Shown here: one piece after another, positions 44,162 through 55,544 of the stretch
How positions within the stretch are numbered: the first letter of the stretch is position 1
How the letters are laid out: the number at the start of each line of letters is the position of its first letter
NCBI GenBank assembly: GCA_014529385.2
Contig: CM043950.1
Span: 156,521,545-156,585,544 of the forward strand
Source: Adiantum capillus-veneris
Taxonomy: Eukaryota; Streptophyta; Polypodiopsida; Polypodiales; Pteridaceae
Length of the DNA: 64,000 bases
Direction of reading: 5' to 3'
Position numbers and translations under genes: made by a program
The notes under the pieces: generated by a model
What the model saw: only the letters and a program-made list of their open reading frames with translations
What the model was told of the DNA's origin: nothing
Databases searched by the model: none

Positions 44162-44939
44162 TGTTGGTATACTTGCAATGCCCACCTCTCTAAGTTTTGC
44201 CACCACAATATATGCTGCACAATTTGTAAGGCCCCCATATGAGGAGAAGCCAATGATGCACATATATTTGGTGGATTCCAGCTATGCACGCTGATGAGAT
44301 CTGTATTTGTGATCATGGGTGGTACGGAGCAAATTCAAGGGCAGCTTTGGGGGCCTCGGGGGCGGAAGCCCCCGAGACTTTTTTTTTTTCCTTCGCCGGA
44401 ATATCTTGGCCGGACGACGGCCGGAAGACAATCGGAAAATGGCCGTCCGGTGGCCGTGGGCCGATGGTCCATGGTCTTTGGTCGGTGGTCGGCGGCCGGT
44501 GGTCTTTGGCCGGTGGCCGGATTCTCTTGGCCGGTGGCCGATTTCTAGGAGGACTTGTCTACCCAAAAGCGGCTACACATGGGCGCATGGGAGAGTCCTA
44601 CTTGGACTTGGCTATCTAAGGGCGGCTGCACATGGGCGTTTAGAGGCTCCCTTACAACTATATAAGGAGGCCTTTTCATGAGTATTTTGGTAGAATGGTG
44701 TGCACACTTGACGCACACAGCACATCCTTGTGTAAGGATTATTAGTCCCTTGTATTCACTTGCTCTAGTTTTCTAAATCGCCATCTAAGCTCTACCTTGA
44801 GAGCGCATGGGTGGATGACGCCATCAATTTGTATAGTGTTCTAATCTACAGTTTTTGATTTGCCACTAATCTACTTTGCATCGTGTCTCTCTCTACTCTC
44901 CTTGCTACTAGATCCTTATTGTATTCCGCATTTCTTACA
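44162..44939 (+). repeat. 5' LTR of the truncated copia element
   Basis: A 778-bp LTR, TGTTGG...TTACA. It contains a GC-rich block of GGCCGGTGGCC-like repeats (44395-44545), a TATATAAGG promoter box at about 44659, and CACACTTGACGCACACAGCAC downstream. The start is supported by the loss of gypsy-A similarity at exactly this base; the end by the adjacent PBS. Confidence 0.75.
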
Positions 44940-45010
44940 TGGTATCAGAGCTATAGGTGCTCGTAGCTAAGAAAGTACGAGAAGTACTTGTATACTTTGC
45001 AAAATCAATT

Positions 45011-46446
45011 ATGTCGGCATCTTCAAGTGCCGTTGCCGGTGCTACTCCGCTTCGCATTCTTCCACCAGCATTCACCGAAGGAAAGCTTGACCGCACCAAC
45101 TACACATTGTGGAAATTCAAAATTTCTGCAATTCTAGATTCATATGAATTGTTGGATACGGTGTTGGGGTCAAATGGTGCAGACCCAGAGCCCACTGCAA
45201 CAAATGATCCAGCAAATCCAAGCGTTGTAATTCCCCCGGATGCTACTCTTCTACGTGCTTGGAAAAGAAGGAATGCATATGCATTATGCGCCATTGTCAT
45301 GTGTGTAAGTGATTCTGTCCTCAGTTTGATTCAGCATACCACTAAAGCACATGAAGCTTGGAACATATTGGCTCACCAATATGAGACGCACAATCGCACC
45401 AAAATTCAAAATCTGGAAAATCAACTTGCTGCTGAGAAACTTGCTGATGGAGAGAAAGTGGAGGCCTTCATCAAGCGGATTAAGGACCTCCAAGATCAAT
45501 TAGCTACCGTTGGTGTGGCTATCTCTCCAGAATATTTAGCTCGGTGCTGCATTCGTATACTTTCGGCGATATATGATGGTCTCGTTGCGGCACTCAAGAC
45601 TCAGGTTTGTCCAATCCCTCTTATGTTTGAAGAACTAAGTGCAATGTTTCTTGAAGAGGAGCTACGACTCAGAACCAGGGATGGTGGAGGTGATGCTGCC
45701 TTCACAGCCAATGTAAAAGGCAAGGGGACTACGTCAAATGATTCTAAGAAGAATCCCAAGAAGAGGAAATTTTCAGGTAGCTGTTTTTACTGTGACAAGA
45801 AGGGTCATGCTGTTAAAGACTGTAGAAATAAGAAAGCAGATGAGAAGAACGGCACCATGAAAGCTTCTTGGAAGGAAAGAGAATCCGCCAACAATGCTGA
45901 AACAGACCTTGAACTATGGGCTGTCATAGAAGAGGTATGCTCATCAACACAAACTCCTCTTGTTGATGGTTCTTGGATTCTAGATAGTGGTGCATCCCGA
46001 CATATGACTAGTAGAAAGACTGGTATAGTTCGTGGAAGCCTCTACAGGAACCCATAAGTGTAATTGTTGGAAATAATGCCAAATTTCTAGCCGAAGGGTC
46101 TGGGATAATTTCTTTTTTAGCAGCTACAGGTGAAACTAAAGAGCTCTCTAATGTGTTGTACGTGCCTCAAATCAAGAAGAATTTGTTGTCCATTGCTGCA
46201 ATCACTGATCGTGATCTTGAAGTCCGTTTCAAGAAAAATGGAGCAGAAATCTTGGATTCTAAAGGCAACACAGTGGGAAAGGGTGTAAGGCGCAACAACC
46301 TCTACGAACTTTCTTCACTTACGGTCACTAAAAAAAAAGGTACAACTCAATTATGGCATGAGAGATTTGATCACTTAAGCATTGTTGTGCTAAAAGAGAT
46401 GCAAAAATCTGGGAGGGTAGCACACTTGCCTCAAATCTCAGAGTGA
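45011..46446 (+). pseudogene. Copia gag, zinc knuckle, protease and pre-integrase region
   Basis: The first frame (45011-46057, 348 residues) starts MSASSSAVAGATPLRILPPA. It has the UBN2-type copia gag domain (FTEGKLDRTNYTLWKFKISA and HEAWNILAHQYETHNRTKIQ), the CCHC knuckle CFYCDKKGHAVKDC, and the retropepsin active site WILDSGASRHMTS. A frameshift at about 46050 leads to the second frame (to 46446) with LYVPQIKKNLLSIAAITD and LWHERFDHLS, the gag-pre-integrase segment. An ATG 54 bp upstream in the same frame is possible, but 45011 is the start usual for such proteins. Catalytic Asp of the protease is intact. Confidence 0.85.
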
Positions 46447-46490
46447 ATGAAGTTTGTGAAGCTTCCATGATGGGCAAGCAACAAAGAAAG

Positions 46491-48109
46491 GCTTCCTTGT
46501 GGTTGTTTATATTTTGTTTTACTAAAGCATTAGGTTCATTTTGAGAATCTTTAACAAAAATTCTGTACGCGGAAATAGAGCTCTTTATTGACTTATTGAA
46601 AGCTTGCGATGTACAATGGGTATGGTGTTACCCATTTCCTTAGCATCTATGTACATATCTTTTTCCTTGAACCTAAAGTAAATTCTTCTTTCAGGGAATT
46701 TAACATTTGCGGCCATGCGATCAAACCATGGTGCCCCTAGGATTACATCCTCGTGCTTGAGAGGAGAGATAAAGAAGTCCTCTTTGTCCACATAGCTTTG
46801 GACATGGAGCCTCAATTTCCCGATTAAGGGAGTGACTGAGGCTTCTTGCCCCTTGAAAGCACCATCTGTGGGTAGGACATCTCCCATCTCATTGGCTTGG
46901 ATGCCTAGCTTGGTGGCCAACTCTGTGGATATAAAATTGTGAGTAGAACCAGGGTCAAAGAGAATAAAAGCATCATGTTCTCTTACCTTTCCCCAAGCAT
47001 GGCATAGAGGAGATCCTTTGTGGTGAGCTTCCTCTTCTTGGATTTCAACCAAGGTAGCTCTAGGAGGCTCATGGCAGGTGTTCTTTTGGGGACAAGCGCG
47101 GTACACATGCCCTTTCTCACCGCACTTGAAACATCGGTTATCCTTGCGATAATGCTCAAGCTCGTTAGGAGAGAGTTTATTTCTGCCTTTATAAACGCCC
47201 TTCTCCTTAGCTTTGTAATCATTGGAATTTCCTTAGGAGACTTTTGGACATTGTCCTTCCCCTTAGGCTCATTGGAACCCTTGTTTTCTGTGGTCTTGGA
47301 GTTTCTCTTAGCCCCTATTTGGAAATTGATTCAAGATGCCACCATAGTATGGTGTATAACCGCAGATATGGTGCGTGGCCTTTGGGAGTTGACATACTCC
47401 ACAATCTCTTTGGTTAATCCCGCACAAAATTGTTGTTTTTGCTCTCCAAAATCCATATTTTTGAAGACAGTGACTTTGAGATGTAAATCGCAAAATTTTT
47501 CTACATATTTGTGAATAGATTCATAGGGAGAGAGCTTCAAGCTTCGCCATTCGGTGAGTACTTTGTTTTTGGCATTGGTGGCCAAAAACTACTTCATGAT
47601 GGAAGCTCTTAAAGCTTTCCATGTTCGTGGAGCTTCACCATTGGCCCCTAGGCTAGACCATCATTGCTTGGCAGACTTTTGAAAGTGCATGGCTACATGG
47701 CGTAGCTTAGAGGACTCCGTGAAGCCCTCATCTCCAAACGACGCATCGAATTGTTGGATAAAGGCCAAGACTTTGTCTGTAGCACCAAAGGTGCCATGGT
47801 AGGTAAGGAAAGAGATGCTTTTCCCCCCCTCTTTGAACTTCTTGAGCTTGGACAACCTCTTCCACACGGCATTGGATTTCGTATGGCCTCTTCTTTTTTA
47901 TGGTTCAAAAGTTGCATTATCACTTTCTTCAGAAGATGAAGAATTTGAGGAATATGGAGAAGAGAAAGACCTCTTTCTCGCCTTTTTCTTTCCTTGATAC
48001 TCTTTGTCAACACCACCACATTCATAAGAAGAGGAAGAGGATGAAGAAGATGGAGAAGAGAGTTTCCTCTTTCTCACTTTTTTCTTCTCTTTATTTTTGT
48101 CATCCCCTG
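46491..48109 (-). pseudogene. Gypsy-A gag C-terminal part, zinc knuckle and protease
   Basis: From 48109 leftward the strand encodes an Arg/Ser/Lys-rich gag segment, SFGDEGFTESSKLRHVAMHF, and YESIHKYVEKFCDLHLKV (47585-47331). The knuckle follows, in a frame shifted at about 47105 (CGEKGHVYRACP-like). The protease has FILFDPGSTHNFIS, DEDVILGAPWFDRM-like residues and ends MGNTIPIVH (46600). Stops and several frameshifts are present. The gag N-terminus continues at 56914 after the inverted LTR insertion. The left end at 46491 meets the truncated copia. Confidence 0.85.
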
Positions 48110-49521
48110 TGTAAAATTTAATGGCCTAAAAACTTGTGTGTAGCGGAAATTAGCATGAACATAGTGGGAATTTCATTAGAATAGATTCCTAATCAGAATT
48201 ACAAGAGTGCTTGGGTGGAGAGAGCAACAAAAAGCATAACACCTAGTTAGATAGCATCAACAATACTTTCAAAATAGAGAGAAAAAATTAAGCTATTGAG
48301 AACAGTTGAGGACCGGATTTGCATGGAGCCGGTCCCCCCTCCAAAAGGCTTTGTATTATGGTTTCTCCCATCAAGAGAGACATTGTACAATACAATTCTT
48401 TGTGTTCCTTCAAGACTAGTTAGTGCAATGAAGATGAAAGCTTCATGCACTAAGCAAAACACTTAGCAAACACAACATTAATTATCCCCGCTCTCAGACC
48501 CAAGACCTCACACACCTTCGAAGATGGTGAGAGCTAGCAGGGTATGAGAGTAGATTGAGAGGAAGAAGGAGTATCTTACGAGAAATATGTACATCTCCTC
48601 ACATAATCACTCATATTAGCATAGCTTAGCTTAGTAATTAGCATGGTAGAGGAGATGAGCATGCATTGAAGCTTGTCTCTTGGTTGGATTTGCATCCACA
48701 TGCCAAGAGTGTGTCGATGTAGGCTTCTATCTCACAAGCTTGGAGTAGGTGATGAGCTCTCCATTAAAGCTTGGGAAGAGATAGTCTTCTCTTTCTTCAC
48801 ACATGAGATTGTGTGAGTGTGTGTGTGATAATGCCTTGCAAAAATCATCCCCCTCTCTCTCTTGGGCGAGCCCTCTTGCTATTTGCTCTTCCTCTACCCT
48901 CATTGGGCCTCCCCAAGTCAAGCCAATGATTATTAAGTAGCATAAGTGATAGCCTTCTGACATGTGTTCCCCTTTCCCCTTTTGTGAGAGCTTTAGGTAA
49001 TTTAATAATTCAACTAAACTCTCATTGGACCCCTTTGCCTCCTGGCCAATAGGAATCAGGCAAGCCATTGGGCTGTTGAATGCTCATTAGACCCCTTGGG
49101 AGACTGTCCAATAGTCATCTAGGAGACTTAATTCTCATTGGTTCTTTTATTAAGTGTTTTTAAATTAATTAAACTAGATTTAATCTAGCCTAGTTCTCAT
49201 TGGTCCAACTCCAAGGCCATCCAATAGGAATTGGGAATACCTTGTGGGCATCTGGGCTAGGGAGCTGACATGTGTCCCTCATTCCCTTTGTGTAAAGGGA
49301 GCTTGTGTGTGTGTGTGTGTGTGTGACTTTCTCTCTCATCCCCTACTCCCAAGGCTCGCCCCCTCCTATGTAGGGATTTGTAAAGACTTTTTGGGTCACA
49401 CACAAAGCATCCAATTCCCCTAGGGTTGACCTTTGGACACAACCTTTGAATTTTGGAACCTTAGCATTTTGGAAGTCTTAATGGGCTGAACCTTAGGGTC
49501 TTTTTAGCCCATTGTTGCACA
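48110..49521 (-). repeat. Inverted gypsy LTR inserted in gypsy-A gag, first part
   Basis: On the plus strand it starts TGTAAAATTTAATGGCC and is the reverse complement of the LTR at 55134-56730. It continues at 56731-56913 after the plus-strand element. Joined, the two parts make one complete minus-oriented LTR of about 1.6 kb. Flanks CCCTG (48105-48109) and CCCTC (56914-56918) look like a 5-bp target duplication. It could be a solo LTR. It contains a GT run at 49304-49325. Confidence 0.75.
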
Positions 49522-49925
49522 TGGCTCTTTCTCTTTTCTTGCTCAAGAAGGGAGGTCCTTAAGCTAGCTATAAATGGTTGGTATTATTAATTGCCTGTGA
49601 GTAAGTAGAATAGGGATTTTTCAGCCTTGCAGTGCGCCTGCCTTCGTGCAGTTATCGGGGCATCACCGTCGAGAGCTATGGTCTTAATAGTGGAGTCCTA
49701 CGGGGCTTGCCTACGGCTTAACCACTATTGAGCTATTAGAAGCTTGACAGGAGCCGGTGCTGTTTTGGTGTTGAAAGACCCTCTCTTCTATTCCTTGCAA
49801 TTACTAGTATTCGAGCCGCGGGTACAGTAGCTTGAGTTCTTTTTCTAAAGGGGTAAAGAGGAGTAGCAACTAGGGCTTGAAGTGCCAAGGTACACCTAAA
49901 AATTTTACACCTAAGAGTTGTTGGA

Positions 49926-51060
49926 ATGGCTGACAATAGTGAAGAGAGTGAAATTAATGTTGATAACTTTGATTTGGCTAATGAGCAAGCTACTAATGAT
50001 GCTCCGATGCTTGTTAACTATCTTGTTTCTAGGCTTCAACAAGCCATGGGCAATCCATCTCTCCAAAGTGAAGTGCAACGGAAGCTCCGTGCTCACGGGA
50101 TTCCCCAAGTTCATCACCATGACGAGAGAACACCTAGGAAGCCTCCTTGTGAGACTTCCAAAAGAGGTCTCTCTCCGATTCGGGAAGAAGAAGAGAATCC
50201 ATATGAAGGGCTCAAGAATTTACTTCTTGGTGATGCATATCCTTCCCAAAGGAGAACTCAAGAGCCTCCACTGAAGGAACGAGAAAGAAGTGAGTCTCCC
50301 GCCACCTCGGCGGAGATGGCTCCACGAAGACGGCGGGCTAAACGCTCTCCATCACCACCAAAACGGAGAAGACCATCGCACCCTTCTCCACATCATAATT
50401 CAAAGAGGGATGATAAAAAGCAAGAGAAGAAAAAGGCGAGAAAGAGGACACCCTCTTCTCCATCTTCTTCATCCTCTTCCTCTTATGAAAGTGATGGTGA
50501 AGACAACGAAGATCAAGACAAGAAAAAGATGAGAAAGAGGTCACCCTCCTCTCCACCTTCTTCAAATTCTTCACCTTCTGAAGAAAGTGATGGTGCAACC
50601 TTTGAACCATCAAAAAGAAGAGGCCATAGGAAATCCTATGCCGCATGGAAGAGGTCATCCAAGCTAAAGAAGTTCAAAGAGGGAGGGAAGAGCATCTCTT
50701 TCCTTACCTATGATGGTAGCTTTGGTGCTACGGACAAAGTCTTGGCCTTTATCCAATAGTTCAATGCGGCATTTGGATATGAGGGCTTCACGGAGTCCTC
50801 TAAGCTACGCCATGTAGCTATGCACTTTCAAAAGTCCGCCAGGCAATGGTGGTCTAGCCTACGGGCCAACGGTGAAGCTCCACGAACATGGAAAGCTTTA
50901 AGAGCTTCCATTATGAAGCAGTTTTTGGCCACCGATGCCAAAGACAAAGTACTCACCGAATGACGAAGCTTAAACCTCTCTCCCTATGAATCCATCCACA
51001 AATATGTAGACAAGTTTTGGGACCTACAACTCAAAGCCACTGTCTTCAAAAAGTTGGATT
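49926..51060 (+). pseudogene. Gypsy gag (plus copy)
   Basis: ATG 49926 begins MADNSEESEINVDNFDLANE. An N-terminal acidic part is followed by a long Arg/Ser/Lys-rich segment with two repeats of KRSPSSPPSSNSSPSEESD type. The gag core follows: SKLRHVAMHFQKSARQWWSS, RASIMKQFLATDAKDK and YESIHKYVDKFWDLQLK. In-frame stops at 50757-50759 (CAG to TAG context) and near 50962 (TGG to TGA context) interrupt it. Gag packages element RNA into particles. The Arg/Ser-rich stretch is unusual for a gag and resembles splicing-factor RS regions. Confidence 0.85.
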
Positions 51061-52733
51061 TTGGAGAGCAAAAGAAACAATTTTGTGCGGGCTTAACCGA
51101 AGAAATGGTGGAGTATATCAACTCCCAAAGGCCACGTACGAGATCGGCGGTAATACACCATACTATGGTGGCCTCGCGAATCAATTTCCAAACGGAGGCT
51201 AAAAGAAATAATAAGCCCACGGAAAACAAGGGTTCCAATGAGCCTAAGGGGAAGGACAATGTCCAAAAGTCTCCTAAGGGCAACTCCAACAAAGCCAAAG
51301 AGAAGGGAGTTTACAAAGGTAAAAACAAACTCTCTCCTGAAGAGCTTGAGCGTTATCGCAAGGACAACCGGTGTTTCAAGTGCGGCGAACAAGGGCATGC
51401 GTACCGCGCTTGTCCCCAAAAGAACAAACGCCAAGATCCTCTTAGAGCTTCCTTGGTTGAAATCCAAGAGGAGGAGACTCACCAAACTCACCACAAAGGA
51501 TCTCCTCTATGCCATGCTTGGGGAAAGGTAAGAGAACATGATGCTTCTATTCTCTTTGACCCTGTTTCCACTCACAATTTTATATCTATAGAGTTGACCA
51601 CCAAGCTAGGCATACAAGCTTACGAGATGGGAGATGTCCTACCCGCAGATAGTGCTTTCAAGGAGCAAGAAGCTTCAATCACTCCCTTAATAGGGAAATT
51701 GAGGCTTCATGTTCAAATCTATGTGGACAAAGAGGACTTATTTATCTCTCCTCTCAAGCACGAGGATGTAATCCTAGGGGCACCATGGTTTGATCGCCTG
51801 GCTACCAATGTTAAATTCCCTAAAAAGAGAATCTCCTTTAAGTTCAGGGAAAAAGACATGTATATAGATGCTAAGGAAATGGGTAACACTATCCCCATTG
51901 TACATACACCAGCTTTCAACAAGTCAATAAAGAGCTCTATTTCCGTGTACATGATTTTTGTTAAAGATTCTCAAAATAACCCTAATGCTTTAGCAAAAGA
52001 AAATAAAAGCAACCAACAGGAATTAGAGTTATCCAATTTTCTCAAGGGGTTTCAAGATGTTTTTATTGGCCACATCCCTTGTGAGCCACCTCCTAAACGA
52101 GGTAATGATGACCATGCAATTGAACTTCTTCCAGGAAGTTCACCGCCTAAAAAACCTCCTTATAGAGTTTCTCAAGCTCAACAAGAGGATATTATGCGGC
52201 AAGTGCATGAGTTAGTTGAGAAGGGCATGGTTAGGCCTAGCTCATCTCCATTTTTCTCACCGGTGCTATTAGTGCAAAAGAAAGACGGCACATATCGTAT
52301 GTGTGTCGACTATAGAGCACTAAATAGGATCACTATCAAGAATAGGTTTCCCGTTCCACGGGTAGAAGACCTATTTGATAAGCTACAAGGATCGACCTAC
52401 TTCAGTAGGATTGACCTAAAAAGTGTCTATCATCAAATAAGGATAGTTGATCAAGACATTGTAAAGACCGCATTTCGCACCACATTTGGTCTTTATGAAT
52501 ACATTGTCATGCCTTTTGGCTTGACCAATGCACCAGCCACATTCAACCACTTGATGGAGAAACTGTTCAGGCCTCATCAAACCTTCACTGGAGTGTTCTT
52601 TGATGATATTATCATCTACTCTAATTCATTAGACGAACACAAGCAACACCTCCAGGTAATATTTCAAGTTTTGAGAGAGAATAAACTTTATGTTAATCGA
52701 AAGAAAAGTGAATTTTTCTTGCAAGAGATTTAG
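51054..52733 (+). CDS. Gypsy zinc knuckle, protease and reverse transcriptase segment
   Basis: A 559-residue open stretch continues the gag-pol frame. It has the CCHC knuckle CFKCGEQGHAYRACP (about residues 104-118) and the protease ILFDPVSTHNFIS; gypsy-A has DPG at this place, so the residue after the catalytic D-P pair has changed. The RT has [59 protein letters not shown] and the catalytic FFDDIIIYS. A stop at 52731 (QEI then TAG) ends it; the next residues YLGHIISQDGIQID continue in frame. The start is a frame boundary, not a true initiation site. Confidence 0.85.
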   Translation: MDFGEQKKQFCAGLTEEMVEYINSQRPRTRSAVIHHTMVASRINFQTEAKRNNKPTENKGSNEPKGKDNVQKSPKGNSNKAKEKGVYKGKNKLSPEELERYRKDNRCFKCGEQGHAYRACPQKNKRQDPLRASLVEIQEEETHQTHHKGSPLCHAWGKVREHDASILFDPVSTHNFISIELTTKLGIQAYEMGDVLPADSAFKEQEASITPLIGKLRLHVQIYVDKEDLFISPLKHEDVILGAPWFDRLATNVKFPKKRISFKFREKDMYIDAKEMGNTIPIVHTPAFNKSIKSSISVYMIFVKDSQNNPNALAKENKSNQQELELSNFLKGFQDVFIGHIPCEPPPKRGNDDHAIELLPGSSPPKKPPYRVSQAQQEDIMRQVHELVEKGMVRPSSSPFFSPVLLVQKKDGTYRMCVDYRALNRITIKNRFPVPRVEDLFDKLQGSTYFSRIDLKSVYHQIRIVDQDIVKTAFRTTFGLYEYIVMPFGLTNAPATFNHLMEKLFRPHQTFTGVFFDDIIIYSNSLDEHKQHLQVIFQVLRENKLYVNRKKSEFFLQEI

Positions 52734-54778
52734 TATTTAGGTCACATTATCTCTCAAGATGGCATCCAAATAGATCCATCAAAGTTAGAGGTAATAAAAG
52801 GATGGCCTAAACCAAGGAATCTTCATGAACTAAGAAGCTTTATAGGTATGTGTGCATACTATAGACGCTTCATAGAAAAGTTCTCACAAATTGCGGGACC
52901 ATTACATGACCTAACAAAGAAAAGAGTTAGGTATACATGGTCTGCTAAGGAGAACAATGCTTTCGAAAAGTTTATCTCTCAACCTATGCCTTCACTACCG
53001 GATGTCTCAAAACCATTTGAGGTCCAATGTGATGCTTGTGGTGATTGCCTTGGAGCTGTTTTGCTCCAAGAAGGGCACGCCATAGGCTATGAGAGTCGAA
53101 GGCTCGACCCTGTTGACTAAGCTCTAGGCATATATGAAAAGGAACTCCTTGCAGTTCTGCATGCCTTAGACTCATGGAAGCACCAAAGTCTTAAGTACTT
53201 CATGACGCAGACCAAGCTCTCCGACAAACAAATGAGGTGGGCAAATTTTCTTTCGCAATTTCATTTTCATATTGCTCACATTGCTGGCAAGCATAATCAA
53301 GTAGCTGATGCACTCTCAAGATGACCGAGAGTGAATGCGGTTTCCATAGCCACTCACAATGATCTATCTTCAATGATAGATGAGTACGCTATTGATCCCG
53401 ATTTTAGAGATTTGATTTCAGCCCTTGCATTAGCGAAGAAAGAAGAACCATTTACTTTACAAGATGGTTATCTTCTCTATGGCAATAGACTATGTGTTAC
53501 TAACTCACTACGTGAGAAAGTAATGTATGAATCTCATGGTCCACCTTATGCAGGGCATAGAGGGATTCAGTCTACCTTAAAGGGAATTGAAACATATTTC
53601 TATTGGCCTACCATGAAAGTGAACATACAAGAGTATGTTTTTAAATGTGTGGTATGCCAAAAGGCAAAATTTGATAGAGGGAAGAAACTTGGATTGCTTC
53701 AACATTTGCCAATACCTAATTCACCATGGGAGATCATATCCATGGATTTTATCTTTGGATTGTCTAAGTCTATCCATGGGAATACGGGAATATGGACGAT
53801 AGTAGACAGGTTCAGTAAACAAGCTCATTTTATACCTGTCAAAAAGACTATCAAAGCCCATCAAATGGCAACCCTCTTCATTTCCCAAATTTTCAAGTAC
53901 CATGGCTTGCCAATGTCCATAGTGTCGGATAGAGATCCTAGAATGACTAGTAATTTCTGGAAGGGTCTCTTTTAGAATTTAGGGACAAGGCTAAACTTCT
54001 CTTCGGCCTATTATCCACAAACGGATGGTCTAAGTGAAATAGCTAACCTAACCATTCTCAATCTACTAAAAGCCTATGTAACGGAAGTAGATCAAAGATC
54101 CCAATGGGAGAAGTACTTACCCTTAGTGGAGTATGCTTACAATAACACTGTACATACTTCCACGGGAAAAGCACCTTTCGAGGTAATTGAGGGGAGATCA
54201 AAAAGTCCCTTGCTACTTAAGGTACATGGGAAGATCTTCGCTGCAGATGAGTATAGCCGAGACCTACAAGAATCTTTTCAAAAGATTAGGGATGCTATCT
54301 CTATCTCACAGCAAAGGCAAAAGGCTGCTGCTGACAAGCACAAAAGAGCCCAAGCCTTTAAAGAAAATGATTGGGTCTTATTAAAGTTTCCCAAGGCTCG
54401 ATTTAGGCACACAATGGGCAAGAATCCTACGGGCCACCAAAAGTACTATGCTAAACGAGCAAAAAGGTACTATGGTCCCTTCCAGATTCTTAGGCCAATC
54501 AATGAGATGGCCTATCAACTCAAGTTGCCAATCAATGGCTCATACACAATGCTTTCCATGTGAGCCTATTAAAGCCTTACAAAGGAGATCCACCTCAAGA
54601 ACCAACTATTGAAGACCCACCGGAGATCGAGGACCAAGAGGAGGTGCTGCAGCCCGAGTCCATTCTCTGACATGAAGACAAGGTATTAAGAGGCGGTAAG
54701 ACTATCCGATGGATGCAAGGCATACAATTAAAGGATAACCTAAACCTTGTCAATGCTTACAATGCTTCCCAAGAGTAA
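52734..54778 (+). pseudogene. Gypsy RNase H, integrase and chromodomain (plus copy)
   Basis: The frame continues past the stop at 52731. RNase H has FEVQCDACGDCLGAVLLQEG and YEKELLAVLHALDSWKH. The zinc-binding integrase N-terminus has YESHGPPYAGHRGIQSTLKG with CVVCQKAKF. The core has MDFIFGLSKSIHG, IVDRFSKQAHFIP, VSDRDPRMTSNFW and the E of TDGLSEIANL. A C-terminal segment (KYYAKRAKRYYGPFQILRPI) follows. Stops lie at about 53118, 53322, 53973 and 54561. The chromodomain tail after 54561 is frameshifted and partly deleted relative to 19725-19870. Confidence 0.85.
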
Positions 54779-55120
54779 GCAAATGTTAAAAATGTTAAAA
54801 ATGAACAAATTTTTTTGTCTTCTAAGACTCTCTTTTTCTTTATTGTGCACAAAAATGAAGTAGTATGCATGCTTAGATCAAGTTTGCGGAGACGACGTCT
54901 CCCAAACACCAAGTAGACCTTTCACTCTACTATGGAAGACTGATAGGACTAATGTGCAGACATGCTTGCGGCAGCCCCAGGCTCTCAAGCGCCAAATGGA
55001 CTAGTCATCCATTGTGGAATGATGTCGTAGGGTAACATAGGGATCCTCTACCCGCTAAGAAAAGGACTCATGAACATGCTTTATCTTCTCTACACCATAG
55101 TCGAGGACGACTATGATTTC

Positions 55121-55133
55121 AAGAGAGAGGTAA
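55121..55133 (+). other. Polypurine tract of the plus gypsy copy
   Basis: AAGAGAGAGGTAA directly precedes the 3' LTR start TGTCGTGATAATC. Confidence 0.85.
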
Positions 55134-55510
55134 TGTCGTGATAATCAATGTCTAATTCCCTAAATGATTTTCTCATATTAAACTGATCATTTAATGTGGG
55201 GAAGTGCCAAGGGAGAAAAAGCTAGAATATTGGTTAAACTAGCAGGCCGGCCACTATAGGGATCCAAAGGAGGAAAAATAGGGATCCAAAAGGAGGGCCA
55301 TCTGCAAAAGAGCCATGTGCAACAATGGGCTAAAAAGACCCTAAGGTTCAGCCCATTAAGACTTCCAAAATGCTAAGGTTCCAAAATTCAAAGGTTGTGT
55401 CCAAAGGTCAACCCTAGGGGAATTGGATGCTTTGTGTGTGACCCAAAAAGTCTTTACAAATCCCTACATAGGAGGGGGCGAGCCTTGGGAGTAGGGGATG
55501 AGAGAGAAAG

Positions 55511-55544
<34 letters not shown>

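Larger units (their letters stand above)
44162..46490 (+). mobile_element. Ty1/copia element, 5' half only
   Basis: It consists of an LTR (44162-44939), PBS TGGTATCAGAGC (44940-44951) and a gag-protease-preintegrase coding region to 46446. The 5' LTR starts TGTTGGTATAC directly after gypsy-A sequence GGGAT. The element ends abruptly near 46490 with neither integrase core, RT nor 3' LTR. About 100 bp of gypsy-A between protease and RT are also missing, so a deletion took the 3' half of the copia and adjoining host sequence together. Confidence 0.85.

Noticed and set aside
44284-44681. Gly/Arg/Trp-rich frames in the copia LTR
   Set aside because: They arise from GC-rich GGCCGG repeats in the LTR, with overlapping frames open on both strands and no homology.
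44940-44951. tRNA gene remnants at TGGTATCAGAGC and TGGCGCC sites
   Set aside because: These are primer binding sites adjoining LTR ends. No cloverleaf or A and B boxes are present.
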